DNA from: Paenibacillus guangzhouensis
GTDB taxonomy: Bacteria; Bacillota; Bacilli; Paenibacillales; Paenibacillaceae
Assembly (NCBI RefSeq): GCF_009363075.1
Contig: NZ_CP045293.1
Coordinates: forward strand, 1,674,001 to 1,738,000
Length of the DNA: 64,000 bases
Reading direction: 5' to 3'
In this document: positions 51,390 to 60,310 of the stretch, piece after piece
How the letters are laid out: each line of letters opens with the position of its first letter
How positions within the stretch are numbered: the stretch's first letter is position 1
Notes under the pieces: generated by a model
Seen by the model: only the letters and a program-made list of their open reading frames with translations
Told to the model about the DNA's origin: nothing
Databases searched by the model: none
Made by a program: the position numbers and the translations under genes

Positions 51390-52286
51390 ATGAGGCGAGG
51401 AAGAGAAGGAGCAGGAGCATCCACCCTCGGGAAGATCTTTGATGTCTTTAACTATACCTTTTTAACGGTATTAACGATTTGTACGCTGTATCCTTTGGTT
51501 TACGTGTTATTCGCTTCTTTAAGCGAGCCAACCTTATATATGCAGCATTCAGGGATTTTGTGGAAGCCGCTGCATTTCAACTTGAATGCCTATCGTCTGG
51601 TTTTCGAGAATCCGATGATCATTCGAGGATATATCAATACGTTTATCGTGCTTGCAGGCGGTCTTGTGCTGAATATGATTCTTACAGCCTTTGGGGCATA
51701 TGCGTTATCTCGGAAAGGACTTCGGTACCGCAAGCAGCTCATGTTGTTTATCGTATTTACGATGTTTTTTAACGGGGGACTCATTCCTTTATATTTCACG
51801 GTAAAAGGGCTCGGGCTGACGAACACGTTATGGTCATTGATCATCCCGCAGGCGATATCGGCATTCAATCTGATCATTATGAGAACCGCTTTCGAAGCTG
51901 TGCCGGACAGCCTGGAAGAATCGGCGAAAATCGATGGGGCGAATGAGTTCGTGATCCTGTTCCGCATTATGATTCCGCTGTGCATGCCTGTCATGGCCGT
52001 CATGCTGTTGTATTACGGGGTCAGCCACTGGAATTCATGGTTTAGCGCGATGATCTATGTACAGGACCGTTCCCTTTACCCGCTTCAGCTCGTCTTACGT
52101 GAGTTGCTGCTGCTGAATGATGCCAGCTCGATGGCTACAGGCGCAACCGGCGGGGACGTCGCGATGATCGGTGAGACACTTAAACACGCGACTATTATCG
52201 TGGCGACCGTTCCGATTCTGTTCGTATACCCGTTTTTGCAAAAATATTTCGTCAAAGGTGCCATGATCGGTGCCATAAAAGGTTAA
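51390..52286 (+). CDS. Sugar ABC transporter permease (YtcP/LplC type)
   Basis: A 298-residue second permease with six helices. LTVLTICTLYPLVYVLFASL opens the first helix, and the EAA-like loop is DSLEESAKIDGANEFVILFR (about residues 172-191). The C-terminus KYFVKGAMIGAIKG is the family hallmark. It lies 13 bases after the LplB-type gene and forms the import channel with it. Confidence 0.9.
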   Translation: MRRGREGAGASTLGKIFDVFNYTFLTVLTICTLYPLVYVLFASLSEPTLYMQHSGILWKPLHFNLNAYRLVFENPMIIRGYINTFIVLAGGLVLNMILTAFGAYALSRKGLRYRKQLMLFIVFTMFFNGGLIPLYFTVKGLGLTNTLWSLIIPQAISAFNLIIMRTAFEAVPDSLEESAKIDGANEFVILFRIMIPLCMPVMAVMLLYYGVSHWNSWFSAMIYVQDRSLYPLQLVLRELLLLNDASSMATGATGGDVAMIGETLKHATIIVATVPILFVYPFLQKYFVKGAMIGAIKG

Positions 52287-52317
52287 ACAATACAGGAAAA
52301 ATCTAGGAGGTCATGTG

Positions 52318-53442
52318 ATGAATACGTTTGCGACTGGAAGTGATCCCAAACGCGATGAATGGTGGAGGCAGGCTCAGCAAAAAGTTGACCTCTTAATAGC
52401 CAAAGGACCAGAACTGGCTCCGCATGCCGCGAAGGGCGGGGAGTATGATGGATTGACGCTGGACAATTGGATTTCAGGTTTTTGGCCAGGGATGCTATGG
52501 ATCTACTATGACATCACACGGGATGAGAAGTACCGGAACGCCGCATGGGAATGGGATGTCCGCATCGAGCGGCTGATGCTTGAAGAGAACCGTTTCCATC
52601 ATGACGTCGGTTTTCAATTTCTGCCGACCTCCGTTCTGAAATATAAGCTAACTGGCGATCCAGACGGTAGACGGAGAGGGTTCGCAGCCGCCAACTTCCT
52701 AGCCGGACGCTTTAACTTAGCTGGACAATATCTACGGGCATGGAACAAGGATTTACCGGGCTGGGCAATCATTGACTGCCTCATGAATTTGTCTATTCTA
52801 TTCTGGGCGGCAGAGGAGAGTGGTGATCCGCGGTTCACCCATATTGCCAAAGCGCATGCTGATATGGCGCTGAAGCATATGATTCGACCCGACGGATCCA
52901 CATGCCATATCGCTGTGTTTGATCCTGCAAGCGGCGACCTGCAGGAATATAAAGGGGGGCAGGGATATGCACCGGATTCCTGCTGGTCAAGGGGGAATGC
53001 TTGGGCGTTGTACGGTATGGCGAATACGTACCGGTATACGGGAGATATCAAGTACCTGCATGCATCCCAGCAGGTTGCCCATTACTTTATAGCCTCTCTA
53101 CCGGAGGATCATGTTCCGCCTTGGGACTTCCGTGTCCCGAACCAGGAAGCGGAGCCGCGAGATACTTCCGCTGCGGCAATAGCCGCATCTGGATTGCTCG
53201 AGCTTGCTGCCTTAACCTCTCCGGAAGTAGGGACCGTGTACCATCAAGCCGCTGTGCGCATCCTTACATCTTTATCCGAGAAATATTCAGCATTCCGTGA
53301 CACTGGCCATGAAGGCATTCTGTACGGCGCGACAGGTCATAAGCCGGAGGGGGTTAATATCCACGTGTCCTTGATTTACGGGGATTATTATTATGTAGAG
53401 GCGCTGGCCAAACTTCGCGGCTGGTCCCATCGTACATTTTAG
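52318..53442 (+). CDS. Unsaturated glucuronyl hydrolase (glycoside hydrolase family 88)
   Basis: A cytoplasmic enzyme of about 374 residues that removes the unsaturated uronic acid left at the end of oligosaccharides by polysaccharide lyases. The fold is an alpha/alpha barrel. LDNWISGFWPGMLWIYYDIT is a family signature, and the two catalytic Asp candidates are in NRFHHDVGF (about D96) and GWAIIDCLMNL (about D153), close to the D88/D149 pair of the Bacillus GL1 enzyme. ATG 52318 follows AGGAGG at 7 bases; GTG 52315 is too close. It lies between the importer and the PL6 lyase, so it should finish their products. Confidence 0.88.
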   Translation: MNTFATGSDPKRDEWWRQAQQKVDLLIAKGPELAPHAAKGGEYDGLTLDNWISGFWPGMLWIYYDITRDEKYRNAAWEWDVRIERLMLEENRFHHDVGFQFLPTSVLKYKLTGDPDGRRRGFAAANFLAGRFNLAGQYLRAWNKDLPGWAIIDCLMNLSILFWAAEESGDPRFTHIAKAHADMALKHMIRPDGSTCHIAVFDPASGDLQEYKGGQGYAPDSCWSRGNAWALYGMANTYRYTGDIKYLHASQQVAHYFIASLPEDHVPPWDFRVPNQEAEPRDTSAAAIAASGLLELAALTSPEVGTVYHQAAVRILTSLSEKYSAFRDTGHEGILYGATGHKPEGVNIHVSLIYGDYYYVEALAKLRGWSHRTF

Positions 53443-53475
53443 CATTTTATTTGATGAAAAATGAGGTGGAGTGTA

Positions 53476-55857
53476 TTGGATACGCTATTGACAAAAATGT
53501 GGAAATGTCGATATTCCGCTAGAATCTGCCTGGAATTAGCATTCCTGCTGATCCTGGGATCACTAACACTACAACCATCACATGCTGTGGGAGCCACAAT
53601 CGAGACAGGAGGGGACGAAATGACACTAGATAAACTGGTGGTAAGTGGCATCACGGCCAGCTCATCCCAGCCGAATACCAATTTCGTACCTGCCAATGTA
53701 TTGGACGGGATCTGGGGAGAGGATGAGGTCAGCCAGCAAAGTCGCTGGTCGGCATCCGGACAGGGAGAATGGCTTCAATTCGATCTTGGGGAGGCACAGA
53801 AAGTAACCCATGTGAAAATCGCCTTTTTGAATGCAAGAGAACGACTTTCGAGCTTTGATATGACAATATCTGATTCACCCGATTTCAGATCGGGAATGAC
53901 CGTAATGCACAAGCAGTTCAGTCGTCAGCTTCAGGCTGAAGACAGCATTCTGCAGACCTACATGATTGATAATCCGGTGAAGGCCAGATATTTGCGTCTT
54001 ACCGGTTATGGTAATAATGCAAGCGGAAGCTCGGGCAAATGGAACAGCATCATGGAAGTAGAATTATATACGGGAACCCTGCCAGTGACGGGGGAGCCGA
54101 ATCTCCCTCCTGCGGATGCAGGGAATGTCAACGAAGGCGATGTAGAACCTCCGGTACTTAAGCATATTAAAGTCCAGACTGCGAAGGAGCTGCAGCAGGC
54201 GCTGGACCAGGCGGTGAGCGGCACATGGATCGAACTTCAAAATGGAAGCTATGAACAAAACGGTCCATTTGTGATTCAGAAGAAGAACGGAAGTGCAGCT
54301 TATCCGATCCGCATTACGGCAGCAAATCCCGGCAAAGCGGTAATCACAGGCAACAGTTACATGCATATCGAAGATTCAAGTTACGTCGAGGTGGGCGGAC
54401 TTAAGTTCCAGAACGGAATCGGGGATGAAGCAGGTAACCAGTCGCTGATTGAGCGAGGTCTTGCTAACCGGACGCTGACCGGTGTCCACCCAGGTGTGCA
54501 ATTGCAGAGTGCCAGCCACATTTCTATTCTCGGCAATACGTTTGCTCTAGACGAGACCAACCAGCCGTATAGGTTCAAGGTGGATAACCGTTCCGTATGG
54601 TGCCTAGTGAATGTCGAAGGAAGCTGCCGGTACGGCGACAGCAGCTATGAACCGAGCGCCGAAGTGTACAACGGTCCTACGCCATATGAAGACAATAACT
54701 TGCTGACGGATAACGGGACGAACCGGCATTATATCCGGGTTGAAGGGAAGAGCAGCCATAATCGCATCGCTTATAACGACATTGGGCCGAAGAAGGGCTT
54801 TGGCGCGGTAGTGATTTATGACGGAGAGGGGCACAGCGGACAAAGCATCTCACAATACGATGTCATTGAATACAATCATTTCCATGATATCGGTCCGCGG
54901 GTCAGTAATGGTCTGGAGGCGATCCGACTTGGACTATCTAGTCTATCCCTGTATTCCGGCCATGTGACCATCCAGCATAATTTATTTGACGGGTTAAATG
55001 GGGAAGACGAAATTATTTCGGTGAAAAGCAGTGATAACATAATCCGTTATAATACGATACGCAACTCCTATGGTGGCATCGTATCACGACACGGCAACCG
55101 TAACAGCTTCTATGGCAATTTTATACTCGGAGACGGCAAAACACCGGGCCTCAGCGGTTTCCGCATCTATGGCAACGATCACAAAATCTTCAACAATTAT
55201 ATGGAGGGGCTAACCGATAAGGTTATTCGTCTTGACGGCGGTACGCATGACGGGGGGCCTGAAGGTGGAACGAATCCAACCGTACGGTGGGGAGGAGATA
55301 AGGAGCAAACCGCTGTGCTGAACAGTCTTCCAGAAGAGGAAAGAACAGAGCTCTTGCGTGGGCACTGGAGACAGTACAACGTCCAGATTTTCCACAATAC
55401 GATTGTCAATGTAGGCGACAGCACTCCTGCGATCACGCTTGGCGGAAGAACCTATCAACCCGTAGGAACGAAAATATACAACAATCTAATCTTCAGCAAT
55501 GCAGGCACGATCTTTAATGAAACCACTGCAATGATGAAAGCTCCGGCAACGGAAAGACCTGAATATAAAGGCAATATGGTTGAAGGAATTGCATCAGCTT
55601 CGAACAATCCCATTGTGGGCGGAACGGTCAAAAAAGTAGATCTGCGGTTGGTCCGCGGTATAGACGGATTAATCCGCTTGTCCATTTACAGTCCTGCCAT
55701 TGATGCAGCCGTCAGCCCCTTGTTCACGCTGGATGACATGGATGGGCAGATGCGGTATTCGCCAGATGTGGGTGCCGATGAATATCATGCTAGCGGATCT
55801 AAGGAGAACCGCCCGCTTATGACTGCAGATGTGGGTCCTGGGGCTTTATGGAAGTGA
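53476..55857 (+). CDS. Secreted polysaccharide lyase family 6 with discoidin (F5/8 type C) domain
   Basis: A 793-residue exported lyase. The signal peptide (RICLELAFLLILGSLTLQPS, ending near HAVGA) is followed by a discoidin-like carbohydrate-binding domain (about residues 45-200: SSQPNTNFVPANVLDGIW, GEWLQFDLGEAQKVTHVKIA). The PL6 beta-helix starts near 230 (GTWIELQNGSYEQNGPFVIQ). The catalytic pair fits K517 in ISVKSSDN and R538 in VSRHGN, 21 residues apart as in chondroitinase B (K250/R271). PL6 enzymes cleave dermatan sulfate or alginate. TTG 53476 is chosen from AGGTGGAG; ATG 53461 is the alternative. Last gene of the importer operon. Confidence 0.88.
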   Translation: MDTLLTKMWKCRYSARICLELAFLLILGSLTLQPSHAVGATIETGGDEMTLDKLVVSGITASSSQPNTNFVPANVLDGIWGEDEVSQQSRWSASGQGEWLQFDLGEAQKVTHVKIAFLNARERLSSFDMTISDSPDFRSGMTVMHKQFSRQLQAEDSILQTYMIDNPVKARYLRLTGYGNNASGSSGKWNSIMEVELYTGTLPVTGEPNLPPADAGNVNEGDVEPPVLKHIKVQTAKELQQALDQAVSGTWIELQNGSYEQNGPFVIQKKNGSAAYPIRITAANPGKAVITGNSYMHIEDSSYVEVGGLKFQNGIGDEAGNQSLIERGLANRTLTGVHPGVQLQSASHISILGNTFALDETNQPYRFKVDNRSVWCLVNVEGSCRYGDSSYEPSAEVYNGPTPYEDNNLLTDNGTNRHYIRVEGKSSHNRIAYNDIGPKKGFGAVVIYDGEGHSGQSISQYDVIEYNHFHDIGPRVSNGLEAIRLGLSSLSLYSGHVTIQHNLFDGLNGEDEIISVKSSDNIIRYNTIRNSYGGIVSRHGNRNSFYGNFILGDGKTPGLSGFRIYGNDHKIFNNYMEGLTDKVIRLDGGTHDGGPEGGTNPTVRWGGDKEQTAVLNSLPEEERTELLRGHWRQYNVQIFHNTIVNVGDSTPAITLGGRTYQPVGTKIYNNLIFSNAGTIFNETTAMMKAPATERPEYKGNMVEGIASASNNPIVGGTVKKVDLRLVRGIDGLIRLSIYSPAIDAAVSPLFTLDDMDGQMRYSPDVGADEYHASGSKENRPLMTADVGPGALWK

Positions 55858-55944
55858 TTCAAACCAGCCCGATCATTTGGTGGTGACCGGGTTGTTTTGA
55901 TAAATTAAATAATTGTCGAGGGACAATAACAATGTAATATTAGA

Positions 55945-56019
55945 AGCCGCTAATTATGCGGCTTTTTATTTTTATGAGATCAAGTTCTTCTCAAATCACG
56001 ATGACAAGAACTTGATCTC
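55945..56019 (+). repeat. Dispersed repeat family B, full copy
   Basis: AGCCGC/GCGGCT hairpin (55945-55963) with a T-rich tail, which may end the lyase operon. A perfect second inverted repeat follows: GAGATCAAGTTCTT (55976-55989) and AAGAACTTGATCTC (56006-56019). Confidence 0.75.
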
Positions 56020-56133
56020 TTCCCGATATGATCTCATTGGCAGCAGGCAAGTTGAATTACCCAGCTGCATCTGCTGGCGATTTTACGGGAAAGGGGAGCG
56101 TGGTCTGCATTGCTTTTTCTCATTCCTATTTGG

Positions 56134-58395
56134 CTAGAAGTTAGGTACCAGTCGAATAAGTTTATCAGGGGTGCCGTCACCGTTTTTGTCGCCATTGTTA
56201 CTGGTGACGAAATAGAGTGATCCGTCTGGCGCTTCGACAATGTCGCGAATACGACCGTATTTATTCACGAACAAGTAAGTTAGATCACTGCTCTTGATCG
56301 TAGGTTGGCCGTTCTGCTCTCCAATGATCATGCGAATGATCTGTTTGCCTTTTAAATTGGTCACAAGTAGATTTCCCGCCCATGGCCCTTGCGTTACAAA
56401 GGTCATGCCCGAAGGCGCCCAGGTCGTGCCATTCGCATAAATGAGCGGAGGCGTAATGCCAGGTTGATTCTGGTTCCCACCCTCATATTTAGGCCAACCG
56501 TAATTGTTACCTGGTTGAATGTAGTTAATCTCATCTTTAGAGGATTCACCGTGCTCCGAAGCAAAGAGACGGTTCGTTCCAGGCTGCCATGCTAATCCTT
56601 GAGGATTCCGGTGCCCACGGCTATAAATTGGCGAGGAGGCATACGGATTATCACTCGGAATGGTGCCGTCCAAATTCAGACGGAATATTTTCCCTCCAAG
56701 GTAAGTAAGGGTATCGTCTTTGTTGCCGTAATTACCGTCACTGAAATACAGCTTTTTGTCTGGGCCTATTTTCAGCCGACCGCCATTATGATAGACCGCA
56801 CCAGGAAGATTCGTTATAAGGACTTTGTCTACTGTAGCGATGTTATTATTCTCTTTCAATCGAACGACCTGATTAGCAACTTTGTTGTCTGATGTTTTGT
56901 AGGAATGGTAGATATACATATAATGATTGGTGGTGAAATTAGGATCGAGAACCAGGCCCAATAAGCCGCCTTCGCTCTTAGGCATGTAATAAAAAGGCGA
57001 GCCCAGCGTAATGACTGGCGTGGATTTCAACTTCCCGTTCACGATGACACGAACTCTGCCGCTGTTGCGTTCGGTGAAGAAAATCCGCCCATCCGATGCA
57101 AAATCAACAGCCCATGGTGTTTCCAGGTTGTTAGCGACAATCTCTGGCGTGTAAGGTTCGGAAGAGGCGGGGTTGGTTTTAACTGACAACGCAGTGCTAG
57201 CTGCAGAACTATTTCCTGCTAAGTCCCTTGCTTTTACGGTGAAAGTATACGAGCTATTTGCTGAAAGTCCTGTTACATTAAAAGATGTCGTAGGCGTGTT
57301 TCCAGCGAGTGTGCCATTTGTATAAATGTCGTACGCATAGACGCTGACGTTATCTGTTGATGCCGTCCAGGTTAGATTGACTGATGAAGATGTTTTGCTC
57401 GGACTTTGAAGTCCTGTCGGAGCGGTGGGGGCTTGCGAATCGGTTTGGTTTGTCGTTTTAACGATGAGAGGGCTGCTGGGATTGGATATATTTCCTGCCG
57501 CATCTTTGGCTTTGACCGTGAATTGATAGGTGGTATTCGGCGTTAATCCGGTAAAGGTATAGGTCGTAGCTTTGATATTCGTTTGCGTCAGGACATTATC
57601 TTTGTATAAATCATAGCCTATTACGCCAACATCATCCAGCGATGCAGTCCAGGATATGTTCGCAGTGGTATCCGTTACTTGGTTTGCTACCAAGTTGGTT
57701 GGTTCTGTAGGTGGGAATACATCACCGGTAGCATTGACTTTTACTTTGTCAAAGGTGGCCGTGACTAGGCTGGAACCATTATGGCTCGTGACAGCCAATC
57801 CTACATACAATGAAGCGTTCATCGTAAGAGTCAAGTTGCCTAAATCGCCCCAATTCAACCCGTTGTTGGATACATATCCTTTGATCACATTGCCTTTGCG
57901 TTCAAGTTTTACCCAGGCCGGGCTCGTCGAAGCAATTTTAACACTCTGAGATGTTCCGCCCGTCTCAGCCCGGTACTGGAATGTGAACCCGTTGGAAGGC
58001 GTCAATAGCAAATCGACATGTTTGGAATTGGCATTCAACGTTTCCCTTATCATGATTCCCGCCTTCGCAAAGTCGTGTGAATTGGTCTGAGAAGAGACAA
58101 GGGCAATGATAGCGCCATCTCCCGTCCAGGGCTGATAGAGATAATTGAACTGATCCGATTTGCCCCAGATGTCTGTGCCAGCACCGCTTACGGTAAATTG
58201 ATCAACCCCCGGATCGTAAGAAGCGCTGCCTGGTAATGCAGGAGAACCGATATTTTGTTGCTTCCACGGATTCGGTACAGCACCTGCCACAGTTGCGACT
58301 TCAACCTCTGCCTCGGCGAAGCCTGATGTAGGTAATAAAGCGAGTAACATACAAAAGCAGAGAATCAAAGCCATCATTTTGCTTCGTGTAATCAT
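56134..58395 (-). CDS. Secreted PQQ-dependent sugar dehydrogenase-like protein with two FN3 domains
   Basis: A 753-residue exported protein. After the signal peptide (MMALILCFCMLLALLPTSGF) comes a LamG/DUF1349-like sugar-binding domain (about residues 40-225), two fibronectin type III repeats (about 228-318 and 320-408, both with NISWTAS or NLTWTAS), and a six-bladed propeller of the soluble glucose dehydrogenase/HHIP type (LETPWAVDFASDGRIFFTER; GGLLGLVLDPNF; VYHNGGRLKIGPDKKLYFSD; SRGHRNPQGLAW). Such enzymes oxidise sugars with PQQ; the ligand is not provable here. GGGAGGTGTAGCA precedes ATG 58395. It is convergent with the polysaccharide locus. Confidence 0.85.
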   Translation of the reverse strand: MITRSKMMALILCFCMLLALLPTSGFAEAEVEVATVAGAVPNPWKQQNIGSPALPGSASYDPGVDQFTVSGAGTDIWGKSDQFNYLYQPWTGDGAIIALVSSQTNSHDFAKAGIMIRETLNANSKHVDLLLTPSNGFTFQYRAETGGTSQSVKIASTSPAWVKLERKGNVIKGYVSNNGLNWGDLGNLTLTMNASLYVGLAVTSHNGSSLVTATFDKVKVNATGDVFPPTEPTNLVANQVTDTTANISWTASLDDVGVIGYDLYKDNVLTQTNIKATTYTFTGLTPNTTYQFTVKAKDAAGNISNPSSPLIVKTTNQTDSQAPTAPTGLQSPSKTSSSVNLTWTASTDNVSVYAYDIYTNGTLAGNTPTTSFNVTGLSANSSYTFTVKARDLAGNSSAASTALSVKTNPASSEPYTPEIVANNLETPWAVDFASDGRIFFTERNSGRVRVIVNGKLKSTPVITLGSPFYYMPKSEGGLLGLVLDPNFTTNHYMYIYHSYKTSDNKVANQVVRLKENNNIATVDKVLITNLPGAVYHNGGRLKIGPDKKLYFSDGNYGNKDDTLTYLGGKIFRLNLDGTIPSDNPYASSPIYSRGHRNPQGLAWQPGTNRLFASEHGESSKDEINYIQPGNNYGWPKYEGGNQNQPGITPPLIYANGTTWAPSGMTFVTQGPWAGNLLVTNLKGKQIIRMIIGEQNGQPTIKSSDLTYLFVNKYGRIRDIVEAPDGSLYFVTSNNGDKNGDGTPDKLIRLVPNF

Positions 58396-58697
58396 TGCTA
58401 CACCTCCCTTTTTGATTTTGGTATGAAATCCTCCTCCCCCAAAAAAGTTAAACCGCTTATACTTTCGGTCTATAATTTACCATATTCAAATAAAATAGGA
58501 ATTAATTACGATGTAAATAAATTTTACTTTTTTACAAGTATCCGATGCATTCGTTTATTCTCTTTCTTGTGATGCTCCTAGTCGTGCTACGCTCGGACGT
58601 ACAAGTCGTTTGATATTAAAGTTTACTGGTATTTACGGATATGGTTCTGATGGTAATTCTGATGCTGCGTAATGATCAGCTGCCGTTTTTATTGAAG
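58396..58697. other. Intergenic stretch between divergent genes
   Basis: About 300 AT-rich bases upstream of the sugar dehydrogenase gene. AGCTGCCG near 58678 is one arm of a family A-like hairpin. No further feature is recognised. Confidence 0.3.
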
Positions 58698-58715
58698 TTA
58701 CGGACAGGATAGTTC
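58698..58715 (+). repeat. Dispersed repeat family A, right half (variant)
   Basis: TTACGGACAGGATAGTTC, close to the right-half consensus. Confidence 0.55.
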
Positions 58716-58835
58716 AGAAACTATTCTTAATTCATTGCCCAATTATGAAGTCCTATTTTTGCACATATGGTAGATTATGTAGGTATACATTTTCTTTTTT
58801 TTGAAAAATCAATTGATTTCAAAGGGAGTGGAGCT

Positions 58836-59210
58836 ATGTTAGTACCACAGCTTTATTTGAATGGCGCTTGTTCTGAAGCAATCGAACTTTATAAAAAAGC
58901 CTTTAGAACCGAAACAGATTCAATGATGTATGACACTCAAAAAGATCCTGAAAAATTCGTCATTCACGCTGAGATGCATATTCTTGGAACTAGGTTAATG
59001 CTCAGTGACTTTGGCGGGACAAATGAGTCCCAAGCTGAATCTACTATGGAAATTGTCGCAATTTTTGAAAACGAGGAAGTTTTAAGAGAGGCATATCAAA
59101 TAATAAATGATAACAGCAAAACAATCACCCCAATAGGCCCAATTTTCTTCAGTCCATGTCTAGTCTCATTTATTGATAGGTTTGGCGTTAGATGGTGTTT
59201 TATGGTATAA
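58836..59210 (+). CDS. PhnB-like VOC-family protein
   Basis: A 124-residue single-module vicinal-oxygen-chelate protein of the PhnB/3-demethylubiquinone-methyltransferase-like group. The opening VPQLYLNGACSEAIELYKKA, the HAEMHILGTRLMLSD strand and the C-terminal RFGVRWCFMV are typical. Members often form dimers and their substrates are mostly unknown. ATG 58836 follows AAAGGGAGTGGAG; the longer upstream frame lacks a ribosome binding site. It stands between two family A repeat halves. Confidence 0.8.
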   Translation: MLVPQLYLNGACSEAIELYKKAFRTETDSMMYDTQKDPEKFVIHAEMHILGTRLMLSDFGGTNESQAESTMEIVAIFENEEVLREAYQIINDNSKTITPIGPIFFSPCLVSFIDRFGVRWCFMV

Positions 59211-59232
59211 GCGTGGTTGATAAATCATTACA

Positions 59233-59249
59233 CTAACGGGACATGATAG
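59233..59249 (+). repeat. Dispersed repeat family A, left half
   Basis: CTAACGGGACATGATAG, one base off the left-half consensus, followed by TTTAATAAAAG. Confidence 0.7.
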
Positions 59250-59324
59250 TTTAATAAAAGTTTCATATGTGGCAAGTGCAGCGGCTAAACATGCAGATTA
59301 AATTGAGGTACGAAGGAGAAATGT

Positions 59325-59525
59325 ATGTCAAAAAAAATCATAAAACGTACCTTTGATATTATTACGATAGGTTCAATCATGTATGTTATATTTTTGGGTT
59401 ACTATATATTTTTTGATAAACCTACGACTCCACTCGAAATCACTTCACTTTATATAAATATGGGGTATGCTTTTCTTGCACTATTTATTATTTTGCTTAT
59501 AAGAATTTTTGCAAAACACGAATAA
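59325..59525 (+). CDS. Small two-helix membrane protein
   Basis: A 66-residue protein with a basic N-terminus (SKKIIKRTF) and two transmembrane segments: IITIGSIMYVIFLGYYIFF and INMGYAFLALFIILLIRIF. No family is recognised. GAAGGAGAAATGT precedes ATG 59325. It stands alone before a family B hairpin. Confidence 0.6.
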   Translation: MSKKIIKRTFDIITIGSIMYVIFLGYYIFFDKPTTPLEITSLYINMGYAFLALFIILLIRIFAKHE

Positions 59526-59533
59526 AGACAAAT

Positions 59534-59592
59534 GTCGTGATAAGAACTATATGCTTAAAGTCGCGGAGTTGCGGCTTTTTTTGTTTTAACGA
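59534..59592 (+). repeat. Dispersed repeat family B
   Basis: GTGATAAGAACTATATGC leads into GTCGCGGAGTTGCGGC (59560-59575), a T run and AACGATA. The sequence is nearly identical to 42193-42239. Confidence 0.7.
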
Positions 59593-59677
59593 TAACGTCC
59601 GAATAGACAGATTCATGTATGATCATTTGTGTATCCCGATACGCTTTGAATTTTTTTGAAATTTTACGAGAAATAAG

Positions 59678-59703
59678 TGAACCGAAATCCGGTTCTTTAC
59701 GCC
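59678..59703 (+). promoter_or_regulatory. ECF-type promoter upstream of the sigma factor gene
   Basis: TGAACC (59678-59683) and CGCC (59700-59703) are separated by 16 bases, the spacing of ECF promoters (TGAAC and CG-containing -10). The -35 is also one arm of GAACCG-aaatc-CGGTTC. It fits autoregulation. Confidence 0.5.
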
Positions 59704-59740
59704 TTATGTATATAGAGACAAATGAGAGAGGAGAAACATC

Positions 59741-60310
59741 ATGGAAGTGGAGAATGAACAACGGCTAATGGACGAGATTAGGCAGGGGAATAAAGACGCT
59801 TTCCGGACATTGGTGAATCCGCTGATTCCGAAGGCTTATCGGACCGCATATATGATGCTGCAATCCAAGCCGTTGGCGGAGGAAGCGGTACAGAACGCAC
59901 TAATTGAATTGTATTCGACGATCGTGAGCGGCAAAGAAATTAACAGACTTCATGGTTGGTTTAGTCGGTTGCTAGCTAACCGGGCGATTGATATCGCGAG
60001 GAAAGAGCAGGGTAATAAAATTATCGTTGATATCGATGGCATGGAGATTCAGGACGCAGCTTCTACACCGCTTGAAAATTTGCTCAAGAAGGAACAGTCG
60101 GAGCGGCTGTTCGAGTCGATCATTACACTGGAGCTGCATCAGCGGATCGTTGTCGGGTTGTATTATTTTCAGGAACTAAAGATTGAGGAGATCGCCAGTC
60201 TTCTAGACATAAAAGAAGGTACGGTCAAGTCCCGGCTATATCATGCCAGACTAAAACTCAGTGCTGTGCTTCAACAGGCACAAGGGCAGGCAAAGGAGCT
60301 GACGATATGA
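59741..60310 (+). CDS. ECF-type RNA polymerase sigma factor
   Basis: A 189-residue sigma factor. Region 2 reads AYRTAYMMLQSKPLAEEAVQ and GWFSRLLANRAIDIARKEQG. Region 4 reads QELKIEEIASLLDIKEGTVK (about residues 146-165) followed by SRLYHARLKL. It shares the general organisation of the sigma gene at 18344 but differs in sequence, so the two are separate systems. It lies behind an ECF-like promoter, consistent with positive autoregulation, and overlaps the DUF4179 gene by 4 bases. Confidence 0.88.
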   Translation: MEVENEQRLMDEIRQGNKDAFRTLVNPLIPKAYRTAYMMLQSKPLAEEAVQNALIELYSTIVSGKEINRLHGWFSRLLANRAIDIARKEQGNKIIVDIDGMEIQDAASTPLENLLKKEQSERLFESIITLELHQRIVVGLYYFQELKIEEIASLLDIKEGTVKSRLYHARLKLSAVLQQAQGQAKELTI

